A DNA stretch of 64,000 nucleotides from Sinomonas gamaensis (GTDB lineage: Bacteria > Actinomycetota > Actinomycetes > Actinomycetales > Micrococcaceae), in NCBI RefSeq assembly GCF_005876955.1, contig NZ_SSCL01000013.1, forward strand, positions 1 to 64,000. The letters are read 5' to 3'. The translations under genes were made by a program, and so were the position numbers. The notes below the pieces were generated by a model. It made no database searches. It was not told the origin of the DNA and worked only from the letters and a program-made list of their open reading frames with translations. Positions 51,604 to 60,068 of this stretch are shown here, one piece after another; positions within the stretch are counted from its first letter, which is position 1, and each line of letters starts with the position of its first letter.

Positions 51604-52911
51604 ATGTCTGAGGCAGCAACGGCGCCAGGCGCGGTCCGCATCGCCGAGACCGTCCCCGAACGGAATCTGAGAGTGACGGGCCAGCGCGTGGGCGCCTGGT
51701 TCGTCATCAAGTACATTGCGGCGCTGACCGGGCTCTGGGTCGCGCTCATCACCCCCGCCTCGGTGACACTCGCGCTCCGGGTCGGGCAGATCGACCCGAC
51801 CGGCAAGGCAGCGTCCCTGGCCCTTGTCGCCAGCGTCGGGGCGGCGTGCGCCCTTTTCGCCAACCCCCTGTTCGGGGCACTGAGCGACAGGTCGACCTCG
51901 CGCTTCGGCCAGCGCAAGCCGTTCATCCTCGCTGGTTTCACCATCGGGGTTCTCGCCGTACTCGGCATAGGGCTCGCTCCCACCGTCGCCATGGTGGCCG
52001 CCGGTTGGGCCGTGGCCCAGATCGCCTTCAATGCCTCGGTCGCGGCGCTGATAGCGATCCTGCCCGAAAGGGTCCCGGAGGGGCTGCGGGGGCGGGTCTC
52101 GGGCTTCATGGGCATGACCGGCCAAGTCGGGGTTGTCGCGGGCACCTTCCTGATCCAGATCGTGGGAACGACCGGGGCAGCGATGTTCATCGTCCCCGCG
52201 GTCCTCGGCGGCGCCCTGCTGCTGCCCTTCGTGCTCACGCTCAGGGAGGCCCAACGTACGCGTGAGGAGGTCGGCCGAATCACTGCGGCGAGCCTGATTG
52301 GCTCCCTGTGGATCAACCCGTTCCGGCACCGCGACTTCGGATTCGCCTGGATCGGCCGCTTCCTCGTCTGGACGTCGCTGTATCTCCTGACTACCTACAA
52401 GACGTATTTCCTCATCGACCACCTTGGCTACACCACTGCCAGCGTGGCGCCCATCCTGACCCTTGCCATGTTCGTCCTGGCAGTCGGAGTCGCGGTCTCG
52501 AGCATCTCGGGCGGCTGGCTCTCCGACAGGCTGGGACGGCGCAAGGTCTTCGTCGTGCTGGCGTCGCTGCTGTTCGTCGCGGCCATGCTCGTGGTCGCGT
52601 TCTCCGCCACGGTCGAGGGATTCCTCATCGGCATTGCCCTGGCCGGCCTCGGCAACGGGCTCTACATGGGGGTGGACTACGCCCTGGTCGCACAGGTGCT
52701 TCCTGACAGCACCTCGGAGGCCGGCAAGGGAATGGGAGTCTTCAATCTCTCCTCCACCATTCCGCAGACCATTGCGCCAATGATCGCCCCGGCACTCCTG
52801 GCCATCGGCGCCACAGGAGCCGCCGCCAACTACACGAGCCTCTACCTCAGCGCCGCCGTCCTCGCAATGCTGGGAGCGCTGTTCGTCACGTTCATCCGCC
52901 GCGTGAGATAG
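51604..52911 (+). CDS. MFS sugar transporter
   Basis: A 435-residue, 12-helix permease starting at ATG 51604 after an AAAGGAG ribosome site. Loop motifs FGALSDRSTSRFGQRKPFIL and GGWLSDRLGRRKVF are the two MFS signature loops; the first has the RFGQRKP form found in sucrose/glycoside-type carriers. It is followed 42 bp later by a GH3 beta-glucosidase without signal peptide, so it probably imports the glucoside that this enzyme splits. Confidence 0.85.
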   Translation: MSEAATAPGAVRIAETVPERNLRVTGQRVGAWFVIKYIAALTGLWVALITPASVTLALRVGQIDPTGKAASLALVASVGAACALFANPLFGALSDRSTSRFGQRKPFILAGFTIGVLAVLGIGLAPTVAMVAAGWAVAQIAFNASVAALIAILPERVPEGLRGRVSGFMGMTGQVGVVAGTFLIQIVGTTGAAMFIVPAVLGGALLLPFVLTLREAQRTREEVGRITAASLIGSLWINPFRHRDFGFAWIGRFLVWTSLYLLTTYKTYFLIDHLGYTTASVAPILTLAMFVLAVGVAVSSISGGWLSDRLGRRKVFVVLASLLFVAAMLVVAFSATVEGFLIGIALAGLGNGLYMGVDYALVAQVLPDSTSEAGKGMGVFNLSSTIPQTIAPMIAPALLAIGATGAAANYTSLYLSAAVLAMLGALFVTFIRRVR

Positions 52912-52953
52912 CAGCCCCGGCCCCCACTCCACAGCCCACCGAAGGACAGACCC

Positions 52954-55179
52954 TTGAGCCCGAGCACGAACGACCGACTCCTCCTGACCACCGGGGCAGG
53001 GTATTGGACCACACACCCGATCCCGGAGGTCGGACTCCGCGGACTCCGCCTCGCAGACGGGCCCCACGGCCTCCGCGTCCAGGACGACGACGACCCCGAC
53101 CACCTCGGCCTCGGACGGAGCGCTCCCGCGACGTGCTTCCCACCGGCGGTCGCCCTCGCATCGTCATGGGACCCGGAGCTCATCGCCGAAGTGGGCACCG
53201 CCCTGGGGGCCGAGGCCCGCGCAGCCGGAGTCGACGTCGTGCTCGGGCCGGGGATGAACATCAAGCGCAGCCCCCTGTGCGGCCGCAACTTCGAGTACTA
53301 CTCAGAGGACCCGCTGCTCGCCGGCGCCCTCGCAGGGGCCGCCGTCGCCGGGATCCAGTCCCAAGGCGTCGCCGCCTGCATCAAGCACTTCGCCGCCAAC
53401 AACCAGGAGACGGACAGGCAGCGCGTGAGCGTGGACGTCGACGAGCGGACCCTGCGCGAGATCTACCTGCGAGGCTTCCAGATAGCCATCCGGGACGCCA
53501 GCCCCTGGGCGATCATGACCTCCTACAACCGCATCAACGGAACCTACGCCTCCGAGAGCCGATGGCTCCTGACCGAGGTGCTCAGGGGCGAATGGGGCTT
53601 CGACGGCGTCGTCGTCTCGGACTGGGGAGCCGTCCACAACCCCGTCTCCTCGCTCGCAGCCGGCCTCGACCTCCGCATGCCCGGCCGCCCGGACGACCCC
53701 CGGCCGGCAGCGGCACTCGCCGCCGGTGAGCTCGACGAAACGGCACTGGCCCGCGCGGCCGAAGCCCTCGGGCGGCTCGCGGACCGGACCCGGCCCCGAT
53801 CCGCCCCTCCCGTCATCGACTACGAGGAGCACTACAGCCTGGCCCGGCGGGCCGCCGGGGAGTCCGCCGTGCTTCTGGCAAACAATCGCCAGGCTCTTCC
53901 CCTGCACTTCGCCCAAGGGAGCAGCGTCGCCGTCGTCGGCGAGCTCGCACGCACCCCGAGGTTCCAAGGCGCCGGCAGCTCGCTCGTCAACTCGTACCGG
54001 TCGACCTCAATCCTCGAGGCCCTATCGCAGCGGGCCGCGTCGGCGGGAACGGACCTGCAGTTCGCTCCCGGCTACACCCTCGACGGCATGCCAAGCGGCC
54101 TCCTCCTCGAGGAAGCGGCCGAGCTCTCGCGCCAGGCCGACACTGTCCTTGTCGTGGCCGGACTTCCTCCCGCCGCCGAGGCAGAAGGCCGCGATCGGAG
54201 CGCCCTCTCGCTCCCAGATGACCAGATCGACCTGATCCGGGAGCTCTCGGCCAGCACCCGGGGGACGGTTGTCGTCGCCCTCGTCAACGGCTCAGCCATC
54301 ACGACCAAGGAATGGCGGGAGAGTGCAGACGCCGTCGTGGAGTTCTGGCTCACCGGCGAGGCGCACGGCGACGCCGTCGCCGATGTCCTGCTCGGCGACG
54401 TGAACCCCTCCGGGAAGCTCGCCGAAACCATCCCGCTCCGGCTCGAAGACACCCCCGCCTACCTCAATTTCCCAGGGGAACACGGGCACGTACGGTACGG
54501 AGAAGGCGTCTATGTCGGCTACCGCTACTACGACGCACGCAAGCTCGAGGTCGAACACCCCTTCGGCCACGGCCTCTCCTACACTACGTTCGACTACTCC
54601 GACCCGACGATCTCGCTGAAGCCCCTCGAGGACCCCGTAGCCTTCACAGCCGAATTCACCCTCACGAACTCCGGCAAGCACCACGGAGCGGAAGTCGCCC
54701 AGCTGTACGTGGAAGACCACGGCAGCACCCTCGACCTCCCTCCGCAGGAGCTGCGGGGATGGCGCAAGATACGCCTTGCACCAGGGGAGTCCCGACGCGT
54801 CACCATCACAGTGAACCGGGAAGACCTGCAGCATTGGCACCCGTCCGCCAACGCCTGGATCCACGAAGGGGGGCGGGCCACGATCAGCATCGGCTCCTCC
54901 TCCCGAGACATCCGCCTCCAGACCGAGGCCGACATCCCGGGAATCATGGTGCGCCCCGAACTCACCCCCTTCTCCACCTTCGGCGAATGGCTCGAGGACC
55001 CAGCAGCCGGCGAGAGGATCCGCGCCCTGCTCTCCGAGCGAGGCGGCATGCGCGGCCGCGCGGGCGACCTCTACAACGACGAAGGCAGCCGCGCCAGCAT
55101 CCTCAGCCTTCCCATGCTCGCCCTCGTCGAGTTCCCGGGAGTTCCGCTCAGCCAAGAAGACCTGAGCCTCGCGCACTAG
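52954..55179 (+). CDS. GH3 family beta-glucosidase
   Basis: A 741-residue glycoside hydrolase. The N-terminal barrel has IPEVGLRGLRLADGPHGLR at about 23-41 and the KH motif in ACIKHFAANN at about 141-150; nucleophile Asp223 is in GVVVSDWGAV. The second domain and a C-terminal fibronectin-III-like domain (about 570-640) complete the standard layout. No signal peptide, so a cytoplasmic enzyme fed by the MFS carrier. Translation starts at TTG 52954 with a GAAGGA ribosome site; the next in-frame Met is too late. Beta-glucosidase is the common activity; beta-xylosidase cannot be excluded. Confidence 0.92.
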   Translation: MSPSTNDRLLLTTGAGYWTTHPIPEVGLRGLRLADGPHGLRVQDDDDPDHLGLGRSAPATCFPPAVALASSWDPELIAEVGTALGAEARAAGVDVVLGPGMNIKRSPLCGRNFEYYSEDPLLAGALAGAAVAGIQSQGVAACIKHFAANNQETDRQRVSVDVDERTLREIYLRGFQIAIRDASPWAIMTSYNRINGTYASESRWLLTEVLRGEWGFDGVVVSDWGAVHNPVSSLAAGLDLRMPGRPDDPRPAAALAAGELDETALARAAEALGRLADRTRPRSAPPVIDYEEHYSLARRAAGESAVLLANNRQALPLHFAQGSSVAVVGELARTPRFQGAGSSLVNSYRSTSILEALSQRAASAGTDLQFAPGYTLDGMPSGLLLEEAAELSRQADTVLVVAGLPPAAEAEGRDRSALSLPDDQIDLIRELSASTRGTVVVALVNGSAITTKEWRESADAVVEFWLTGEAHGDAVADVLLGDVNPSGKLAETIPLRLEDTPAYLNFPGEHGHVRYGEGVYVGYRYYDARKLEVEHPFGHGLSYTTFDYSDPTISLKPLEDPVAFTAEFTLTNSGKHHGAEVAQLYVEDHGSTLDLPPQELRGWRKIRLAPGESRRVTITVNREDLQHWHPSANAWIHEGGRATISIGSSSRDIRLQTEADIPGIMVRPELTPFSTFGEWLEDPAAGERIRALLSERGGMRGRAGDLYNDEGSRASILSLPMLALVEFPGVPLSQEDLSLAH

Positions 55180-55230
55180 GGCGATCGACGTGGGCATGAT
55201 TCCCCATCAGTCTGACCGGGCGTGAGGTTG

Positions 55231-55326
55231 ATGATGGGGCCGCATCGGTGGGACGAGATCGCCGCCTTCGTCCTTCTCGCCGTCGTGCCTGTGTTCTTCA
55301 TCCTCGCCTTCGTCCTCGAGCGCTAG
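55231..55326 (+). CDS. Putative 31-residue single-pass membrane peptide
   Basis: ATG 55231 (or 55234) opens a short ORF MMGPHRWDEIAAFVLLAVVP that continues VFFILAFVLER: a polar start, one full hydrophobic helix and a charged end. GAGG lies a few bases upstream and a strong hairpin follows about 50 bp after the stop. Tiny proteins of this form are often overlooked; no homologue is known to me. Could also be chance. Confidence 0.45.
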   Translation: MMGPHRWDEIAAFVLLAVVPVFFILAFVLER

Positions 55327-55376
55327 AACTCCGGAGAGGAGTTGAGTCCCACCCTGTCGAACCTGGTACTCAGGAC

Positions 55377-55413
55377 GCAGCAGCCGTTCGCCTGCGCGAC
55401 GAACGGCTGCTGC
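55377..55413 (+). terminator. Hairpin terminator after the small ORF
   Basis: GCAGCAGCCGTTCG (55377-55390) and CGAACGGCTGCTGC (55400-55413) form a 14-bp perfect stem with a 9-nt loop. It probably ends transcription from the GH3 operon and the small ORF. Confidence 0.7.
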
Positions 55414-56013
55414 TGCCACTCACGTGAGTTCCTTGGCCCAAGCTTTACCGGGCATCGGAGGTCGGCAATCTAGTCAGCGCCGTTGGCACACCGAGTCCGA
55501 AGAGAGGCCGGTGCGCGTCATCTCATCCACGGCCCAGTCAAAGGTTCAATCTCGCCGATGCTGAGAATGCTTGAATCTTTTACTTTACGTAATGGAGATT
55601 ACGTCAAGCCGCCCGCGAGTGGTGCGGCATCCGTCACCCAGAGTTGCCCCGCCTGGCCCGGCCGTATGTGCGACAGAGTGTGGCGCATCTGTGGGTGAGA
55701 CACCGCCTACACCTAGGCCGCAACCGTGATGTCGCATCGGTTGCAGCCCTGCCGCCGATGAGGACCGTTGACAGCCGAGGCTTCTGCGAGGTCGCCGAGC
55801 GTGCACTTGGAGGAAGGCAGCAAGCGGCGCTTGGGTTCCATTCTTCCGCAGGTTTGCAATTTCGGACTTTATCCCGGTCTGCATGCTCATCGGCATCAGG
55901 GCACTCCCGCTGCGTCTTTCTCGCCGGATCGCGGTTCTTGCCGGATCGCGCCGGCTCTCCACTCTTGAGCGGAAGAGCGGTACGGTTGCGGCACAGCGGC
56001 GGAAGGACATCCC
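55414..56013. other. Gene-poor stretch
   Basis: About 600 bp without a recognisable gene; frames on both strands are compositionally odd and carry no motif. It contains a perfect 7-bp inverted repeat ACGTAAT-GGAG-ATTACGT at 55587-55604 in an AT-rich patch, a possible regulator site. The weaker GC bias and lack of a coding pattern suggest decayed sequence. Confidence 0.55.
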
Positions 56014-56260
56014 ATGGCCCGCTTCCTCACCGAATACCACGACACGCCCTGCCAACCGACGAACACCGGGGTCCTTCAAGGCGCGCTTTGGCTACGGGCC
56101 GAGACGAGCCGGGGTCGATTGAGTGGCGGCTTCGGCCCACCTCTCCTCCTGGACGGCCGGCCCGCTGCGGCCGCTCGATATCGGCTGGCTCCTGTTCGTC
56201 GACGCGCGCTCGCTCGCCTACAGAGCAGCTTCCCCGGTGGCCCGCAGTCCATAGCTCCTG
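56014..56260 (+). pseudogene. Degraded paralogue of the following YCII-like gene
   Basis: From ATG 56014 the frame reads MARFLTEYHDTPCQPTNTG and later RAETSRGRLSGGFGPPLLLDG, which follows the pattern of the intact neighbour MPRYLITYHGFPYPDIDTA and WAEKSLGRAMVDFGSPL. In the next frame PLDIGWLLFVDARSL parallels PVEIDGYTIVEARSV of the neighbour. The halves are out of frame by one base and the end is lost. This looks like a decayed tandem copy; the likeness is modest. Confidence 0.45.
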
Positions 56261-56300
56261 GCCATATGACGCAACTCACCGATTGGCTTGAGGTCTGAAC

Positions 56301-56606
56301 GTGCCGCGCTACCTCATCACGTATCACGGGTTCCCCTATCCGGACATCGACACCGCTGCCGAGCAGCGGCGGGCCTTCCGCGCGTGGGCAGAGAAGTCGC
56401 TCGGGCGCGCGATGGTGGACTTCGGGTCGCCGCTCTACGATGCCGGGCAGATGTCTGCCACGGGTGCACCGGTCGAGCCGGTGGAGATCGACGGCTACAC
56501 GATCGTCGAGGCGCGGTCCGTTTCGGAGGTCCGCGAACTCCTCGCCGGCCATCCGTTCCTCTCCCTCGGCGGCACGATCCAAATCAACGAGTGTCTGGAC
56601 GTGTGA
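56301..56606 (+). CDS. YCII-like dimeric alpha/beta-barrel protein
   Basis: A 101-residue protein starting MPRYLITYHGFPYP, with EARSVSEVRELLAGHPFLSL and GGTIQINECLDV near the C-terminus, the EV-ex-L-x-HP-F pattern of YCII/DGPF-like barrels. Roles in this family range from unknown to chloro-muconolactone handling; no catalytic residue can be named. A broken likely paralogue lies directly upstream. Confidence 0.75.
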   Translation: MPRYLITYHGFPYPDIDTAAEQRRAFRAWAEKSLGRAMVDFGSPLYDAGQMSATGAPVEPVEIDGYTIVEARSVSEVRELLAGHPFLSLGGTIQINECLDV

Positions 56607-56733
56607 GTCACGCCCTGAGACGACCTCCACTAGGACTCGAGTGGTGCGGACCGAACCAGTGACCCGGCTGGAAGCCGGTTCCGTTGCTCCATGCCGAGTC
56701 CGATCTGGGGCATATTTGGGCCATTAAATCCGC

Positions 56734-56775
56734 GAGAATCGAAAGGTCGCCCGACCGCCGCCGGTGGGAGCCACA
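56734..56775 (+). repeat. Degenerate copy of the tRNA-Phe 3' end (possible att remnant)
   Basis: Forty-two bases match 34241-34282, covering the anticodon-stem 3' side, variable loop, T arm and acceptor 3' side of tRNA-Phe, at 36 positions without gaps. The final CGCCGGT-GGAGCCACA is nearly intact. No 5' half of a tRNA precedes it, so it is not a tRNA gene. As with tRNA-Phe, a hairpin starts 7-8 bp later. Confidence 0.75.
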
Positions 56776-56782
56776 CCTGGAA

Positions 56783-56807
56783 GGACCCCCCGCGGGAGCG
56801 GGGGTCC
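56783..56807 (+). terminator. Hairpin following the tRNA-Phe remnant
   Basis: GGACCCCCCGC (56783-56793) and GCGGGGGTCC (56798-56807) pair with one bulged C and a GGGA loop. Its distance from the tRNA-like end mirrors that of the terminator behind the real tRNA-Phe. Confidence 0.6.
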
Positions 56808-56926
56808 GCTCGGAAGGCGCGGCCACCTCGGTCCCAGACCCGCTCGGACGTATGCTCAGAGGCAGAGAAAATCCCTACGGGCGACCACAGGGAAACGTCC
56901 GGTCGCCTCCACCGCGGGAGGGGCGC

Positions 56927-57367
56927 ATGATCGACGTGACGGTCGCCGTCGTCATCAGGCGGCCACGGGCCGAAGTCGCGGCCTATGCGGCCAACCCTGA
57001 TACCGCCGCGGAGTGGTATCAGAACATCATCGCCGCCGAAAAACGGACCTCGGAGCCTCTCGCTCGGGGCAGCGAAGTCGACTTCACGGCCAGATTCATG
57101 GGACGCACCCTGAAATACACCTATCGCGTCGAGGACTTCGTCGCCGGGCAGCGGCTCGTCATGGCAACCGCTGAAGGACCCTTCCCCATGCGGACCACCT
57201 ATGAGTGGAAGGACACCGGGGGCGGCACTCTCATGACGCTGCGGAACGAGGGCGGGCCAAAAGGCATCGGGGCGATCGCCAACCCGCTGATGGCTCTCAT
57301 GGTCCGGGCCAGCACTGCCAAGGACCTCAGGCGGCTCAAGGCGATCCTCGAGGCGCAGCCCGCCTGA
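56927..57367 (+). CDS. SRPBCC (START-like) family protein
   Basis: A 146-residue polyketide-cyclase/START-fold protein. MIDVTVAVVIRRPRAEVAAY opens the first strand and helix, and ANPDTAAEWYQNI, TYRVEDFVAGQRLVM and TLMTLRNEGGPKG follow the family. These bind hydrophobic ligands; function unknown. ATG 56927 has a GGGAGGGG ribosome site; the longer frame upstream crosses the tRNA remnant and is rejected. Convergent with the PEP-utilising enzyme gene. Confidence 0.85.
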   Translation: MIDVTVAVVIRRPRAEVAAYAANPDTAAEWYQNIIAAEKRTSEPLARGSEVDFTARFMGRTLKYTYRVEDFVAGQRLVMATAEGPFPMRTTYEWKDTGGGTLMTLRNEGGPKGIGAIANPLMALMVRASTAKDLRRLKAILEAQPA

Positions 57368-57406
57368 CCGCGGGGCGGACCCTGGGGATTGATGTGGCCC
57401 CGGGTC

Positions 57407-59983
57407 TTAGGGTGCCGCCTCGTCGAGGGAGACCGTGCCACGCGAGCCGTCTACGGTCACAATCGTCCCGGTCCTGATCCTTTCGGTGGCCCCCGGGACG
57501 CCGACTGCTGCAGGGATCCCGTATTCGCGGGCGACGACGGCCCCGTGGGACATCGCCCCGCCCATCTCCATGACCAAACCGCCTGCCGTGAGGAAGAGGG
57601 GGGTCCATCCCGGATTCGTGGAGGGGGCCACGAGGATTTCCCCGGGCTCGAGGCGGGCGCCTTCGGGAGAGAGGATCACGCGCGCTCGGCCGGTGACCAC
57701 ACCGGGTGAGGCCGGTGTGCCCGTGAGGTCCCCGCCTGCACTGGCGCCGATCATCGCTTCGACGTCGGTTCCGTCGGAGAGCAGTACTCGCGGGATGTGC
57801 TTCCGCTTCCGTTCACGCGCGAAGACCGCGCGCCTCTCGGCTACGACGGCGCGCAGGTCCTGCCCCGCAAGGGCGCGCCTGGCCTCGGGGACCGTGAGGA
57901 AGTACACGTCGGAGGGGTCGTCGATCCGGTGGTCTTCTGCGAGCTGTGCCCCTACAGGCTTCAACAGTTCGCGAGCGGGGCTGGCAAGGAGCCGGATGAG
58001 ATGGAACTTGGGTGCTTCTCTCATGCCGATGAGCAAGCGCACGCGCCGCAGCGCGAGGCGGAGGGCGGCCCGCCGCGCCCCGTGCACCCGGCCGAGCAGC
58101 TCCTCGACCATGGCATCTGCTTCCCGGGCGCCCTTGGCGAACTGAGCCTCGGGGTCGGGCAGCTCGTTGCCGAGGCGCACATAGTTGGCCAGTGCTCCCA
58201 GGAGGTGGGTCGGGTCCTCGGACCAGCGTGGCGTGCCGATGTCTATTTCACTGATGCAGCGGAAGCCATAGCGCGACAGGAAGTCGGCGAGCGCTGTCTG
58301 CAGCACAGGCGGAAGCGATCCGGCCCGGTAGTCCTGGGCGAGTTCGATGGGCGGGCGATCGATCAGCGCCGTCCTCGATGAAGGGTCGCGTCGTGCTGTG
58401 GCGCCGACCTGCCAGAGCGCCAAGTCCATCTCGGTCGTGGGATTCCGCGGCGCGCCGCGCGTCACGGTCCTGAGCTCGTCTGGGCTCGCACGCCCGCCCA
58501 GGAGCCGGCCGGCAAGTCCCAGCGAGAGCATCGCCGGGGCGAGCGTGCCGACGAATCGTGGGAACATGCGGGGCGGCGCTTCGACCACCAGCCGTTCCAC
58601 GGCATCAAGATGAGCGCTCGCATCCCCATCGGTAGGCATCAGGGGGCGCGCGATGGCATCGAGTTCGCGGGAGAGCCGCCTCGGTGCTCGGCCCGGGACA
58701 AGGAGGGTGCGGAGGGCCCGGGGCGGTACTCCCAGACGCAGCAGAGGCTCGGCGATTCGCCGCAGGGAGGAAGCCTTCGAGCGGCTCCGAGGACTGAATC
58801 GCGGATCGTTGGCGAGGACGGCGAGCAGGGCCGAACTCCGCGATTCGGCGACGCCGGCCACGAGGCGGAGCAATCGGTGTCCGATCGGATCCCGCAGCGG
58901 ACCCGTGACGTCGACGTGGAGGCGCATCGCGGCTTCGACCACCATCGACGGGCCAGCCGCCACATCCCGCGGCGCGATGGCCCCGCGCGACCGTCCGCCA
59001 AGCGCGCCCGACATGCCAGAGCCCAGGAGGCGGAAGAACTGCATCCCCATGGGCGTGATCGGCTCGAAGTACCCCTGGACCACATTCGCGGAGAGATAGA
59101 CGCGCAGATCGCGCGCGGGGTCGGGCGCCCCGGCGGGCAGCGGGTACAGCGTGGTGATATTCCTCGACTGCACGAGCCAAGGCCGGCGCTCGGCATCGAG
59201 TGCGAACTCGATGTCCTGCGGGGCACCGAACAGCCCCTCGACGCGGTCGCCGACGGCGGCAAGCTCCGCGAGTTCGTGCCCGCCGAGGACGGGGACGCTG
59301 CCGGAGATCCGACTGCGGACGACTGAGCCCTTCGCAGTGTCGACGGCGTAGTGGTCCGGGGTGACCTCCCCCGACACCAGGGCCTCGGCAAGGCCGGGAA
59401 CCGCATCGACCGCGGCCCGCCGCCGTGTTCCGGTGAGGGGATCAGCGGTGAACAGCACGCCGGCGGCGGTCGCGTCCACCATCTTCTGGACGACGACCGC
59501 CAGGGCGACGCCCCGTGCATCGATCGCGTTCGCACGCCGGTAAGCGACCGCCCGGTCCGTCCAGAGGGAGGCCCAGCATCGGCGCGTGGCGTCGAGAAGC
59601 GCGTCGTCGCCGACGATTCCAAGATACGTATCGTGCTGCCCGGCAAAGCTCGCCTCTGGCAGATCCTCCGCCGTGGCCGACGAGCGGACAGCGACGGGCA
59701 CCGATCCCAGCGCGTGGTAGGCCTCGAGCAGTCCCTCGGCAACGATCGGAGGAACGGCAACCGCGCGGAGCCTCTCAGCGGCACCTTGCGGATCATTGGG
59801 GTCCGCGTAGGCCTGAGCGGCGGCAATCCTGTAGGCCGCGGTCGTGAGCACAAAGCCGTCCGGCACCGGAAACCCACCGCGGACGAGTTCGCCGAGATTC
59901 GCTCCCTTTCCTCCCGCCAAGGCCACATCTCCGGACGAGAGGTCCCGCAGGCCAACTACGAGGGGGCCAGAATCGCTCTCCAT
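57407..59983 (-). CDS. PEP-utilising ATP-grasp enzyme, rifampin phosphotransferase-like
   Basis: An 858-residue three-domain protein. The N-terminal ATP-grasp domain has GGKGANLGELVRGGFPVPDG and VAVRSSATAEDLPEASFAGQ, ending QDIEFALDAERRPWLVQSRN; a long helical middle domain follows (about 330-730); the C-terminal swivelling His domain carries His813 in GGAMSHGAVVAREYGIPA. Order and length are those of rifampin phosphotransferase (about 867 residues), which inactivates rifamycins with ATP. PEP synthase lacks this middle domain and has a C-terminal TIM barrel, absent here. Other uncharacterised PEP-utilising proteins share the design, so resistance is a possibility only. Confidence 0.82.
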   Translation of the reverse strand: MESDSGPLVVGLRDLSSGDVALAGGKGANLGELVRGGFPVPDGFVLTTAAYRIAAAQAYADPNDPQGAAERLRAVAVPPIVAEGLLEAYHALGSVPVAVRSSATAEDLPEASFAGQHDTYLGIVGDDALLDATRRCWASLWTDRAVAYRRANAIDARGVALAVVVQKMVDATAAGVLFTADPLTGTRRRAAVDAVPGLAEALVSGEVTPDHYAVDTAKGSVVRSRISGSVPVLGGHELAELAAVGDRVEGLFGAPQDIEFALDAERRPWLVQSRNITTLYPLPAGAPDPARDLRVYLSANVVQGYFEPITPMGMQFFRLLGSGMSGALGGRSRGAIAPRDVAAGPSMVVEAAMRLHVDVTGPLRDPIGHRLLRLVAGVAESRSSALLAVLANDPRFSPRSRSKASSLRRIAEPLLRLGVPPRALRTLLVPGRAPRRLSRELDAIARPLMPTDGDASAHLDAVERLVVEAPPRMFPRFVGTLAPAMLSLGLAGRLLGGRASPDELRTVTRGAPRNPTTEMDLALWQVGATARRDPSSRTALIDRPPIELAQDYRAGSLPPVLQTALADFLSRYGFRCISEIDIGTPRWSEDPTHLLGALANYVRLGNELPDPEAQFAKGAREADAMVEELLGRVHGARRAALRLALRRVRLLIGMREAPKFHLIRLLASPARELLKPVGAQLAEDHRIDDPSDVYFLTVPEARRALAGQDLRAVVAERRAVFARERKRKHIPRVLLSDGTDVEAMIGASAGGDLTGTPASPGVVTGRARVILSPEGARLEPGEILVAPSTNPGWTPLFLTAGGLVMEMGGAMSHGAVVAREYGIPAAVGVPGATERIRTGTIVTVDGSRGTVSLDEAAP

Positions 59984-60068
59984 GCCCTCAGCGTCCCACC
60001 TGCGATTCCGCGCCGGAAGGATCGGCACCATTGGAGGGTGACCGCTCCCATCGCATAGCCTCGATTCC

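Noticed and set aside
55585-56079. A 164-codon leftward frame in the gene-poor stretch
   Set aside because: No motif, mixed composition, and no ribosome site; it overlaps the decayed YCII-like copy on the other strand.
34300-56700. A prophage or integrative conjugative element between the tRNA-Phe copies
   Set aside because: No integrase, relaxase, phage structural or replication gene is present; only the island boundary signal remains.
56734-56775. A fourth tRNA gene
   Set aside because: Only the 3' half is present; no D arm or acceptor 5' strand can be built from the upstream bases, and there are changes in paired positions.
57407-59983. Phosphoenolpyruvate synthase
   Set aside because: The His domain is at the very C-terminus and there is no PEP-binding TIM barrel after it.
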